Positions 6,789 to 13,909 are shown, numbered from the stretch's first letter. The stretch is 14,084 bases of DNA from an uncultured Sphingomonadales bacterium (GCA_903868655.1 CAIPWG010000172.1:1-14084), one strand, 5' to 3'. Translations and numbers: made by a program. Notes: a model not told the origin generated them from the sequence alone.

Positions 6789-7877
6789 ATGGCCCGTAAA
6801 TTTCCCCGCGCCACAACCATGGCGCCTCGCGATTCCCGTGGCGAACCCACCGGCCATTATGGCGCCGTGCACGAGGGCGCCCATCGCGGCGAACACCATC
6901 GCCGTGCCCGCATCGAAATCGAATTCGACGAACAAACCGTGCTCGGCGCGCTGTTCGGCCAGTTTGATACCAATCTTGTGCAGATCGAAAACCGCCTCGG
7001 CGTGTATATTTCGGCACGCGGCAACAAAGCCCTGGTCGAAGGCCCCGAAGACACCGTGGCGCGCGCACGCGATGTGCTGCGCGGCATGTACCAGCGCATC
7101 CTGTCGGGCCAGGAAGTCGATGCCGGAACTGTCGACTCGCTGATCGCAATGTCCAACGAGCCCACGCTCGATGGCATCATCACCGGCGCGCCGATGGCCG
7201 CACCGCCGATCCTGATCCGCACCCGGCTTAAAACCATCGCCCCGCGATCGAAAGTGCAGATCGATTACATGCGTGCACTCGTGCGCGATGATGTGATTTT
7301 TGCGCTGGGGCCCGCAGGCACGGGCAAGACTTATCTCGCAGTGGCGCAAGCGGTGTCGCAACTGATGAGCGGATCGGTCCAGCGGCTGATCCTGTCGCGA
7401 CCGGCAGTTGAAGCCGGTGAACGGCTGGGGTTCCTGCCTGGCGACATGAAGGAAAAAGTCGATCCTTATCTGCGCCCGCTCTACGATGCGCTTTACGATT
7501 GCATGCCCCCCGAACAGGTCGAACGCCGCATGGCCTCGGGCGAAATCGAAGTGGCACCGATCGCGTTCATGCGCGGCCGCACGTTGGCCGATGCCTTTGT
7601 GATCCTTGACGAAGCGCAGAACACCACGCCCGGGCAGATGAAGATGTTTCTCACCCGGTTTGGCCAGAACAGTCGCATGGTGGTCTGTGGCGACCCCCGT
7701 CAGGTCGATTTGCCCGGCGGGGTTGCCGCAAGCGGACTGGCCGATGCAGTGCGCCGGCTGGAAGGCGTAGATGGCATCGGCACCGTGCGGTTCGGCACCG
7801 GTGATGTCGTCCGCCATCCGATTGTCGGCCGCATTGTCGAAGCCTACGAAGGCAAAGAAGGAGAGGATCCGGCGTGA
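6789..7877 (+). CDS. PhoH-like ATPase (PhoH family, YbeZ type)
   Basis: A 362-residue cytosolic ATPase. The N-terminal 30-120 region contains a KH/R3H-like RNA-binding domain (IEIEFDEQT to RGNKALVEGPED). The PhoH domain runs from about 150, with Walker A GPAGTGKT (174-181), SRPAVEAGERLGFLPG (203-218) and Walker B VILDEAQN (271-278); GDPRQVDLP (301-309) is the sensor-like segment. YbeZ works with YbeY in ribosome and RNA metabolism, and the two genes overlap here by four bases (GTGA), which supports coupled expression. The start at 6789 has AGGGAG four bases upstream, a strong site that settles the choice over an in-frame ATG at 6735. The N-terminal 40 residues are basic and His-rich, an extension I cannot assign. 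Confidence 0.94.
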   Translation: MARKFPRATTMAPRDSRGEPTGHYGAVHEGAHRGEHHRRARIEIEFDEQTVLGALFGQFDTNLVQIENRLGVYISARGNKALVEGPEDTVARARDVLRGMYQRILSGQEVDAGTVDSLIAMSNEPTLDGIITGAPMAAPPILIRTRLKTIAPRSKVQIDYMRALVRDDVIFALGPAGTGKTYLAVAQAVSQLMSGSVQRLILSRPAVEAGERLGFLPGDMKEKVDPYLRPLYDALYDCMPPEQVERRMASGEIEVAPIAFMRGRTLADAFVILDEAQNTTPGQMKMFLTRFGQNSRMVVCGDPRQVDLPGGVAASGLADAVRRLEGVDGIGTVRFGTGDVVRHPIVGRIVEAYEGKEGEDPA

Positions 7878-8371
7878 GCGCAGCCCCCAGCCTCGATATC
7901 GACATCGATCCGGTGTGGGGCGATGCCACCGACTGGGAAACGCTGGCAGCCGCAGCCGCGCAAGCCGCCGCCACCGTGGCGCCCGAATTGGCGCATGATA
8001 CGATGTTGGTCAGCGTGGTCATGGCCGACGATGACGAAGTCCAGGCGCTCAATCTGCAATGGCGGGCCAAGGACAAGCCAACCAATGTCCTGTCATTTCC
8101 GATGCTGTCGCGCGATGAAGTCCTGCGCGCGGCGGGCGCTGCCGGGGCGCCGGCCATGCTGGGCGATCTGATCCTGGCGCACGGAGTGTGTACGCGCGAA
8201 GCCGCAGACAAAGCGATCACCCCGGAAACCCATACCAGTCATCTGATCATCCACGGCCTGCTGCATCTGGCGGGCTATGATCACGAAACCGGCGAGGCCG
8301 ATGCCGAGGAAATGGAAGCGCTGGAGCGGAAGGCGCTTGCACTATTGGGTATCGCCGACCCATATGCATGA
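7874..8371 (+). CDS. ybeY: YbeY endoribonuclease / rRNA maturation factor
   Basis: A 165-residue single-strand endoribonuclease involved in 16S rRNA 3'-end maturation and ribosome quality control. The zinc site HX3HX5H is His127, His131 and His137 in HGLLHLAGYDHE. The other family block, DKPTNVLSFP, is at 67-76. It begins with GTG inside the phoH stop (GTGA overlap), so translation is probably coupled to phoH. An Ala-rich insert at 82-93 (VLRAAGAAGAPA) lies before LGDLILA; this is common in alphaproteobacteria and not a disruption. Length and motifs are complete. Confidence 0.96.
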   Translation: MSAAPSLDIDIDPVWGDATDWETLAAAAAQAAATVAPELAHDTMLVSVVMADDDEVQALNLQWRAKDKPTNVLSFPMLSRDEVLRAAGAAGAPAMLGDLILAHGVCTREAADKAITPETHTSHLIIHGLLHLAGYDHETGEADAEEMEALERKALALLGIADPYA

Positions 8372-8404
8372 CAGGTGGGGGCGGTTTCAGACATCGCCTT
8401 GTTG

Positions 8405-8410
8405 AAGGAG
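8405..8410 (+). promoter_or_regulatory. ribosome binding site that fixes the corC start
   Basis: AAGGAG lies nine bases before the GTG at 8420. The earlier in-frame GTG at 8375, four bases after ybeY ends, has no such site, so the downstream start is preferred. Confidence 0.6.
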
Positions 8411-8419
8411 ACCGAGCAA

Positions 8420-9358
8420 GTGCCCGAGGGCAACGGGTCCGGCGGTGAAAACCGTTCGGGCGAAGGCGACAGTAGTCCCGCGCTTTGGCGCATGGTCAAG
8501 GCTCTGTTTCGTGGCAGCGACCATGACCAGTCGCTGCGCGCGCAGATCGAAGAAGCGATCGAAGAGCACGAGGGCGATCTCGGAACGGCCACCGACACCA
8601 AAGGTGACCTGGTTCCACTTGAACGCCAGATGCTGCGCAATTTGCTGCATTTCAGCGAACACGACGCCGACGACGTGGCGATCCCTCGCGGACAGATCGT
8701 GGCGGTTCCGGCAGGCGCCAGCTTTGCAGAACTGGTCGCGGCTTTTGCCGAACACGGCCACAGCCGTTTGCCGATCTACGGCGAATCGCTCGATGAAGTG
8801 GTCGGCATGGTCCATGTGAAAGACCTGTTTCCGATCGTTGCGCAAATGGCGCTGGGTGATGGGGTCGCCCCCCAGGAGTGGTCGGGCCTGATGCGCCAAC
8901 CACTGTTTGTGCCCCAGGCGCGCGGCGCGCTCGATGTGTTGGGCGACATGCGCGCCAGCCGCACGCATCTGGCGATCGTGATCGACGAGTATTCGGGCAC
9001 TGACGGGATCATCACGTTCGAAGACCTGGTCGAAGAAATCGTGGGCGAAATCGAAGACGAACACGACGATGCGCCGGTTGACATGATCCACCGGGTCAGT
9101 CCCGGCATCTGGGATGTCGATGCCCGCGCCGAACTCGAAGAAGTCGGAAAAAGGGTGGACCCCCGGCTTGCCATCGTCGACGAGGACGTCGATACGCTGG
9201 GTGGGCTGGCTGTGGTTCTGGCCGGAGAAGTGCCGCCGGTAGGGCGCATTCTCGATCATGACAGCGGCTGGCGGATTGAAGTTACCGATGGGGACGAGCG
9301 GCGCCTGACCCGGCTACGGTTGCATGCGCCCGCCACCATCGACCACCACGGGGAATGA
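8420..9358 (+). CDS. corC: CBS-domain CorC/HlyC-family protein
   Basis: A 312-residue soluble protein of the CorC/YbeX type. Two CBS domains occupy about 82-144 and 155-212 (SRLPIYGESLDEVVGMVHVKD and LAIVIDEYSGTDGIITFEDL lie in them), and a C-terminal transporter-associated domain (CorC_HlyC) covers about 222-302. There are no membrane segments and no DUF21 domain. CorC proteins have been linked to magnesium/cobalt efflux, and YbeX to ribosome metabolism; the place directly behind ybeY supports the latter link. CBS domains usually bind adenine nucleotides. The start is GTG at 8420, chosen for its AAGGAG; starting at 8375 would add 15 residues. In many proteobacteria lnt follows, but here a LysR gene starts 10 bases after the stop. 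Confidence 0.9.
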   Translation: MPEGNGSGGENRSGEGDSSPALWRMVKALFRGSDHDQSLRAQIEEAIEEHEGDLGTATDTKGDLVPLERQMLRNLLHFSEHDADDVAIPRGQIVAVPAGASFAELVAAFAEHGHSRLPIYGESLDEVVGMVHVKDLFPIVAQMALGDGVAPQEWSGLMRQPLFVPQARGALDVLGDMRASRTHLAIVIDEYSGTDGIITFEDLVEEIVGEIEDEHDDAPVDMIHRVSPGIWDVDARAELEEVGKRVDPRLAIVDEDVDTLGGLAVVLAGEVPPVGRILDHDSGWRIEVTDGDERRLTRLRLHAPATIDHHGE

Positions 9359-9368
9359 ACCAGCGACC

Positions 9369-10250
9369 ATGATCCGCCGCCTGCCTCCCTTGCGATCGCT
9401 CGAAGCTTTCATCCGCGTCGTTCGCGCCGGATCGGCCAAGACCGCGGCGGCCGAACTCGCCTTGAGCCCCTCGGCCTTGTCACGCCGATTGGGTTCGCTG
9501 GAGGAATTCGTCAGCAAACCGCTGTTTGAGCGCAAACATCAGGCGTTGAAACTGACCGACGAAGGCCAGGCGCTGTACGACGCTGTCGCGCCTTTGATCG
9601 ATGAAATGGCCGACCGTATCGATCGCCTGATCGATACCGGCAAAGGCATGCGCCTGCGGCTGGGGGTCTTGCCACTGTTTGGCAGCCAGCGACTGTTCCC
9701 CCGGCTTGGCGATCTGCGCCGGCTGCATCCGCAATTGCATATCGACATCGACAGCGGCCACGCTGCCGAAACCAAGCTCGGCGATACGCTGGATGCCGCG
9801 ATCATCTTGTCCGAAGGTCCCGATGCCGCGCTGCACGCGGTGCGGCTCGATCACAACCGGGTCCACGCGATCGCCAACAAGGAACTGGCGGCCGGGCTCG
9901 GCGAAAGGCCTGACATCCACAAGCTGTCGAAACAGACGTTCCTCGTGCACAACGAACTGCCAATGAGCTTTGAGGCATGGAAACGCACGCTCCATCTGGA
10001 AAATCTGGAACCTGCGGCGATCGACCATTTCGATTCGGGCCAATTGATCCTCGAAGCCGCAGCCCAAGGGTTGGGTATCGCGATCATGCACGATGACCAT
10101 TTCACCCGGAGCCACGATTCGCGGCTGGCGCGGGTCTATGACATCGATGTCGACAGCCCCTACAGCTACTGGTTCGTCTGCCGCCCGCGTGCGTTGCAAT
10201 CGCGCCCGGTCCGGCTGTTCCACGACTGGATGATGAAGGCGGGCCTCTAA
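9369..10250 (+). CDS. LysR-family transcriptional regulator (GcvA-like)
   Basis: A 293-residue LysR-type regulator. The winged helix-turn-helix occupies residues 6-65, with PPLRSLEAFIRVVRAGSAKT at 6-25 and LSPSALSRRLGSLEEFV at 32-48; this opening is typical of the GcvA-like subgroup. The effector-binding domain runs from about 95 to the end. The start at 9369 matches the family N-terminus and the frame upstream runs into corC. It lies 10 bases after corC on the same strand, whereas LysR genes usually diverge from their targets, so its target is not evident. It could control the downstream transglutaminase gene, whose upstream region holds repeats. The ligand is unknown. Confidence 0.9.
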   Translation: MIRRLPPLRSLEAFIRVVRAGSAKTAAAELALSPSALSRRLGSLEEFVSKPLFERKHQALKLTDEGQALYDAVAPLIDEMADRIDRLIDTGKGMRLRLGVLPLFGSQRLFPRLGDLRRLHPQLHIDIDSGHAAETKLGDTLDAAIILSEGPDAALHAVRLDHNRVHAIANKELAAGLGERPDIHKLSKQTFLVHNELPMSFEAWKRTLHLENLEPAAIDHFDSGQLILEAAAQGLGIAIMHDDHFTRSHDSRLARVYDIDVDSPYSYWFVCRPRALQSRPVRLFHDWMMKAGL

Positions 10251-10294
10251 AGCCCCCCAGTGTCGGGACTTTGCCGTTGGATGCCTCCAAAGAG

Positions 10295-10339
10295 GGTTGC
10301 CGGTCACGGTTGCCTGATCCCATGACCGGGGTGTAGTAT
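10295..10339 (+). promoter_or_regulatory. candidate promoter and operator upstream of the transglutaminase gene
   Basis: TTGCCT (10310-10315) and TAGTAT (10334-10339) form a possible promoter with an 18-base spacer, each matching consensus at four of six positions. An inverted repeat CCGGTCA (10300-10306) / TGACCGG (10323-10329) overlaps it, its right arm lying in the spacer. GGTTGCC is also repeated directly (10295-10301 and 10308-10314). No clear terminator follows the LysR gene in 10251-10391. Confidence 0.35.
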
Positions 10340-10391
10340 CGACTTGGAGGCGGTACGGACGCGCTTTTTTGCCTCGATCAAAGGTTCCGCC

Positions 10392-11204
10392 ATGCTGATA
10401 CGCGCTGGATACGATATCGGGTTTGGCGCTGGCCAGGCCGTACCGATGCTTGCCAAACTGTCGGTTCACCCTTCGCGCAACAAGGACTTGCGCACCGCAC
10501 AGCGGATTTTCACCACGCCAGACGTACCGCTGTACGATTATGTCGACAACTTCGGCAATATTTGTACCCGGCTAACGATGCCTGCGGGCGGAATTACGAT
10601 TTCGTGCGGTTTTGTTATCGAAGACCCGTTCGAGCCTGATCTGGTCGTTTCCGACGCACGCCAGACCGCACTTGCCAACTTGCCCGACGACACCTTGCAG
10701 TTTCTGCTCGCGAGCCGCTACTGCGAAACCGATCGCCTGACCGAGGCCGCTTGGGATCTGTTCGGCCAAGTGGAACAGGGCTGGTCGCTGGTGCAGGCCA
10801 TCGTCGGCTGGGTGCACAACCATATCCGGTTTGATTACATGGCGGCGCGCCCCACCAAGACAGCGTGGGACGTTTTTCATGAAAAGGTCGGGGTGTGCCG
10901 CGATTACGCGCATCTGGCGATCACACTGTGCCGCTGCATGAACATACCGGCGCGGTATTGCACAGGGTATATGGGCGACATGGATCTGCCCACGCTGGTC
11001 GGGACCATGGACTTTTCGGCGTGGTTCGAAGTCTGGCTCGATGGCCGCTGGTATGTATTCGATGCCCGCCACAATTACCCACGGCGCGGCCGCATCCTGA
11101 TGGCACGCGGACGTGATGCTGCCGATGCCGCACTGACCACGACGTTTGGCCCGGTTACGCTGACCCGCTTTGATATTTATACCGACGAAGATCGGTTGGG
11201 CTGA
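10392..11204 (+). CDS. transglutaminase-like cysteine protease-fold protein
   Basis: A 270-residue protein with a transglutaminase-like core. Residues 1-100 form the N-terminal beta domain often seen in bacterial members (LYDYVDNFGNICTRLTMPAG at 48-67). The core spans about 128-230, with the nucleophile Cys169 in KVGVCRDYAHL and the acid Asp224 in YVFDARHN. The middle triad position, normally His in a [H]AW/HAY motif, reads DFSAWFEVW with Ser209. Either this subfamily uses another residue or the protein has lost canonical activity. No signal peptide or membrane segment is seen, so it is probably cytosolic. Family members act as proteases, amidases or crosslinkers. The start was chosen for AAAGG (10380-10384) seven bases upstream; an in-frame ATG at 10344 would add 16 residues. 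Confidence 0.85.
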   Translation: MLIRAGYDIGFGAGQAVPMLAKLSVHPSRNKDLRTAQRIFTTPDVPLYDYVDNFGNICTRLTMPAGGITISCGFVIEDPFEPDLVVSDARQTALANLPDDTLQFLLASRYCETDRLTEAAWDLFGQVEQGWSLVQAIVGWVHNHIRFDYMAARPTKTAWDVFHEKVGVCRDYAHLAITLCRCMNIPARYCTGYMGDMDLPTLVGTMDFSAWFEVWLDGRWYVFDARHNYPRRGRILMARGRDAADAALTTTFGPVTLTRFDIYTDEDRLG

Positions 11205-11302
11205 ATAAAGGCGGGCAAGGGCCCTTCTGACCCACCCCTCCTCCGAATTGATGCGGCCCGCGGCCATCACCGTGGTACACCGAGCGTATCGCGAGACTAT
11301 TT

Positions 11303-11332
11303 GGACTCTGACCAATCGTGGTTGACGAGTCC
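11303..11332. other. imperfect hairpin upstream of the small basic-protein gene
   Basis: GGACTC (11303-11308) pairs with GAGTCC (11327-11332), and inside it ACCA (11311-11314) pairs with TGGT (11319-11322) around an ATCG loop, separated by a small internal loop. No T-tract follows, so it is not called a terminator. Each arm contains a GANTC site, the CcrM methylation target in alphaproteobacteria. The rest of 11205-11373 holds a 10-base palindrome AAGGGCCCTT (11217-11226) and no gene I can see. Confidence 0.3.
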
Positions 11333-11373
11333 CTGGCTGCCACTTCAGCCACGCCGCGAACAGGACACCCATT

Positions 11374-11514
11374 ATGGCCAAGTCACAAAAGCGCAGCAGC
11401 CGCGAAGAGCGTAAGCCCAAAGCAGCAGCAAAATCCAAAGCACCCGTGGCGCTCGCCCCAAACGATAACGCCCAGTTCAAAAACGCCGTGCGTGACCCGA
11501 AAGGCAAGCACTGA
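11374..11514 (+). CDS. small, very basic protein of 46 residues
   Basis: ATG at 11374 opens a 46-codon frame ending TGA at 11512-11514. The protein starts MAKSQKRSSREERKPK and is dominated by Lys, Arg and Ala, with no Cys and no hydrophobic segment; it ends RDPKGKH. I recall similar unnamed small proteins opening with MAKSQKRSNRE-like sequences in alphaproteobacteria, which favours a real gene, but their function is not known to me. The charge suggests nucleic-acid or ribosome binding; that is inference. A GGACA lies 7 bases before the ATG. It is in the same reading frame as the next gene, separated by this one stop codon and 15 further sense codons. Confidence 0.65.
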   Translation: MAKSQKRSSREERKPKAAAKSKAPVALAPNDNAQFKNAVRDPKGKH

Positions 11515-11521
11515 GACGATT

Positions 11522-11560
11522 TTGCACAGCGGCCGCGGCACGGTGACGATTTTTGTGCAA
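11522..11560 (+). promoter_or_regulatory. inverted repeat covering the start of the toroid-protein gene
   Basis: TTGCACA (11522-11528) and TGTGCAA (11554-11560) are perfect 7-base inverted copies with a 25-base GC-rich loop; the last base is the A of the ATG. GACGATTTT is also repeated directly (11515-11523 and 11545-11553). In mRNA the stem would lie against the start codon, which could limit initiation unless ribosomes from the small upstream gene open it. Confidence 0.3.
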
Positions 11561-12606
11561 TGATGCCGCTCGGCCATTTTACGGCCATGTGCGACGATAC
11601 GGGAATATTTCAGCACGCGGTGCATGGCGTGCCGGACCGCCATCACGGCTATTGCGTCGACGACAATGCCCGCGCGCTGTTGCTGTGCTGCAAAATTGGC
11701 GCTGGGCCAGAACTGGCGACCGCGCGCGCGATCGCACCGCGTTTTGCCGCCTTTGTCCAGCACGCGTGGAACCCCGATAGCCAGCGGTTTCGCAATTTCA
11801 TGGGATATGACCGCCGCTGGCTGGAACCCGCCGGGTCCGAAGACAGCCACGGGCGTACACTATGGGCGCTGGGTATCTGCGCCGATTGGGCCGAAGACCC
11901 ATTGCTGGCACAATGGGCCGCTGCTTTGTTCAGTGCTGCTCTGGCCCCGGTTGAATCCTTCAGTTCGCCGCGCGCCTGGGCATTTACGCTGCTCGGGCTC
12001 GATGGCTATTGCCGCGCGCATCCCGAACACCGCGAAGCCGCCCGCGTGCGGCTGGTCTTGGCCGCGCAGCTCCATCGCCAGCTCGAGGTTTGTGAAAATT
12101 CCGACTGGATCTGGTTCGAACTGCGGCTGAGCTATGACAACGCGCGCATGTGCGAGGCACTGATCGAAACCGGCACCGCGCTCGGCCTGCGTCACCTGAT
12201 CGATGGCGGCTTGCGCACATTGGTGTGGTTGATCGAACACCAGACAACGCCTGCGGGCCATTTCCGCCCGGTTGGCACCGACGGTTTTCTGAACGGCCTG
12301 CGCCAGGCCCCGGTGGCGTTTGACCAGCAACCGGTCGAAGCCCCCGCAACGATTGCTGCCTGCCTGGCCGCCATGGCAGTCGAACCGGGACCCGTTTGGC
12401 AGATCGAAGCGGACCGCGCTTATGCCTGGTTTGGTGGCGCCAATGACCTGGGGGTGGCTCTGGCCGATCCGGGCGATGGCAGCTGTCGCGATGGTCTTCA
12501 CCCCGATCGCGCCAACGAAAACCGCGGCGCCGAATCCGTACTGAGTTACCTGATTGCATGGGCCGACATGCGCCGCTTCGCCCTTTCCCCAAGCCCGCAG
12601 GGATAA
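11560..12606 (+). CDS. probable (alpha/alpha)-barrel carbohydrate-active protein, GH130-associated
   Basis: A 348-residue protein that I place with a family often annotated as glycosyltransferase because homologues can be fused to GT4 domains; this one has no such domain. Alternating helices and conserved acidic/aromatic motifs suggest an (alpha/alpha) toroid: CDDTGIFQHA (11-20), GYCVDDNARALLL (30-42), EDSHGRTLWALG (94-105), DNARMCEAL (193-201), QPVEA (257-261) and LHPDRANENRGAESVLSYL (313-331). Repeated Asp/Glu residues in these motifs could form a glycan-binding or catalytic cleft. No signal peptide, so probably cytosolic. The start is the first of two adjacent ATGs; GGTGA lies 11 bases upstream. 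The GH130 gene begins one base after its stop, so they form one operon and very likely act on the same glycan. The exact reaction is unknown. Confidence 0.7.
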   Translation: MMPLGHFTAMCDDTGIFQHAVHGVPDRHHGYCVDDNARALLLCCKIGAGPELATARAIAPRFAAFVQHAWNPDSQRFRNFMGYDRRWLEPAGSEDSHGRTLWALGICADWAEDPLLAQWAAALFSAALAPVESFSSPRAWAFTLLGLDGYCRAHPEHREAARVRLVLAAQLHRQLEVCENSDWIWFELRLSYDNARMCEALIETGTALGLRHLIDGGLRTLVWLIEHQTTPAGHFRPVGTDGFLNGLRQAPVAFDQQPVEAPATIAACLAAMAVEPGPVWQIEADRAYAWFGGANDLGVALADPGDGSCRDGLHPDRANENRGAESVLSYLIAWADMRRFALSPSPQG

Positions 12607-12607
12607 C

Positions 12608-13909
12608 ATGTCCACACCCACATTCTTCAACCGCCAAGCGTTGCATTTGCGCCCAGATCCTTCGCGCGTTGTCGTGCGCCCGTTTCGCCCGGCGCTGGAA
12701 CCGCGCGATTACAATCCGGTCGACAAAGTGCGCGCCAATCACATCGTCGATCGGCTGCTGTCGCTCGATGCAGAAGCAGTGGCGCAATTGCTGGCGACAA
12801 CACTGGAAAAATTCGACGATCGCCACCGCAATCTGCCCGAAGTGTTCGCCAGGCGCGCCGCCGAAATGGACCCGGCGTTTGCGCACCACGCCGCTTTTTC
12901 TGACGATCAGCGCCAATTGATCGGCGCTTATTTCCTTCACGAATACAGCTTTGAAGCCGCAGCCCTGTTCAACCCCAGCATCGTGCCGCACCCCGATCAG
13001 ACCGATGTGCCCACAGGCGCCTTGCGCTTTGTGTTGTCACTGCGCGCGGTGGGCGAAGGCCATGTGTCATCGCTGACATTCCGTTGCGGCATCATCACCG
13101 CCGACGGCACGATAGAAGTCGATCAGCCCGGACAATTGTCCGCACTGCCGGTGGTGACTGCTCGCGTAGGAGACAGGGTCGATATAGCTTTCGGCGCCGA
13201 CAGCGCATTGGCCGAACGGGTGATCTTCCCGATTACCGAAGCGCAATCCAACGGTATCGAAGATGCGCGCTTTGTCGCGTTCGAAGACGGTGGACAGACG
13301 ACCTATTATGCGACCTATACCGCATACAATGGCCGCGCGATCCGGTCTGAACTGCTCGAAACACAGGATTTTGTCTCGTTCCGGCTAAGCCCGTTGAAAG
13401 GTGCTGCCGCCCGCAACAAAGGCATGGCGCTGTTCCCGCGCAAGATCGACGGGCGCTATGCGATGATTGCGCGTTACGATAACGAAAACCTGCACCTGAT
13501 CACTTCGGACAATCTGCACGATTGGAGCCTGGGCACACCCCTGATCAAACCCGAATATCCGTGGGAATTCGTCCAGATCGGCAATTGCGGCTCACCGATC
13601 GAACTCGACGAAGGCTGGCTGGTGTTCACCCACGGCGTCGGCCCGGTACGTCACTATGCGATCGGCGCGATCCTGCTCGACAAGCACGATCCGTCGCACG
13701 TGATCGGACGATCGCGCGTGCCGCTGGTGCAACCCGAAGAAACCGAACGCGAAGGCTATGTGCCGAATGTGGTCTATACCTGCGGAGCCATGCGGTTTGG
13801 CGATGTGATCGTGCTGCCTTACGCGATTTCAGACACGTTCTCGACAGTCGCCACGATTGGTATCGAACGGCTCGTCGCCATACTGACCGAAGACTTCATT
13901 CCCGTCTGA
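12608..13909 (+). CDS. glycoside hydrolase family 130 protein (mannoside phosphorylase or mannosidase)
   Basis: A 433-residue protein with a five-bladed beta-propeller of GH130 type at about 115-433 and a helical N-terminal extension (about 36-115). GH130 enzymes act on beta-linked mannosides by phosphorolysis or hydrolysis. The expected catalytic acid is Asp219 in GIEDARFV, equivalent to the family's E-D-P-R motif with Ala for Pro. Other blocks are NKGMALFPRKIDGRYAMIAR (270-289), GNCGSPIELDEGWLVFTHGV (325-344), GPVRHY (345-350), and EGYVPNVVYTCGA (382-394). His342 and Arg348 are candidates for a phosphate site, which would favour a phosphorylase, but this needs a subfamily alignment. The start has AGGGA four bases upstream. 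No signal peptide, so cytosolic. It is co-transcribed with the preceding gene. Confidence 0.85.
   Translation: MSTPTFFNRQALHLRPDPSRVVVRPFRPALEPRDYNPVDKVRANHIVDRLLSLDAEAVAQLLATTLEKFDDRHRNLPEVFARRAAEMDPAFAHHAAFSDDQRQLIGAYFLHEYSFEAAALFNPSIVPHPDQTDVPTGALRFVLSLRAVGEGHVSSLTFRCGIITADGTIEVDQPGQLSALPVVTARVGDRVDIAFGADSALAERVIFPITEAQSNGIEDARFVAFEDGGQTTYYATYTAYNGRAIRSELLETQDFVSFRLSPLKGAAARNKGMALFPRKIDGRYAMIARYDNENLHLITSDNLHDWSLGTPLIKPEYPWEFVQIGNCGSPIELDEGWLVFTHGVGPVRHYAIGAILLDKHDPSHVIGRSRVPLVQPEETEREGYVPNVVYTCGAMRFGDVIVLPYAISDTFSTVATIGIERLVAILTEDFIPV

Noticed and set aside
6447..7817. 456-codon open frame on the minus strand opposite miaB and phoH
   Set aside because: It lies antisense to two genes with complete catalytic motifs, has no recognisable domain, and is a typical by-product of GC-rich codon use.
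8387..9259. 290-codon minus-strand frame opposite corC
   Set aside because: Antisense to a clear CBS-domain gene; Asp/His-rich composition mirrors the sense codons and no family is recognisable.
9480..10469. 329-codon minus-strand frame opposite the LysR gene
   Set aside because: Covers the LysR effector domain in antisense and shows no motif of its own.
11322..11350. TTGACG as a -35 box for the small basic-protein gene
   Set aside because: No acceptable -10 hexamer lies at 16-18 bases downstream.
10572..11588. 338-codon minus-strand frame opposite the transglutaminase and small basic-protein genes
   Set aside because: Sense-strand proteins have recognisable motifs, ribosome binding sites and expected lengths; the antisense frame has none.
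11984..12991. 335-codon minus-strand frame opposite the toroid and GH130 genes
   Set aside because: Runs across the junction of two sense genes and resembles no family.
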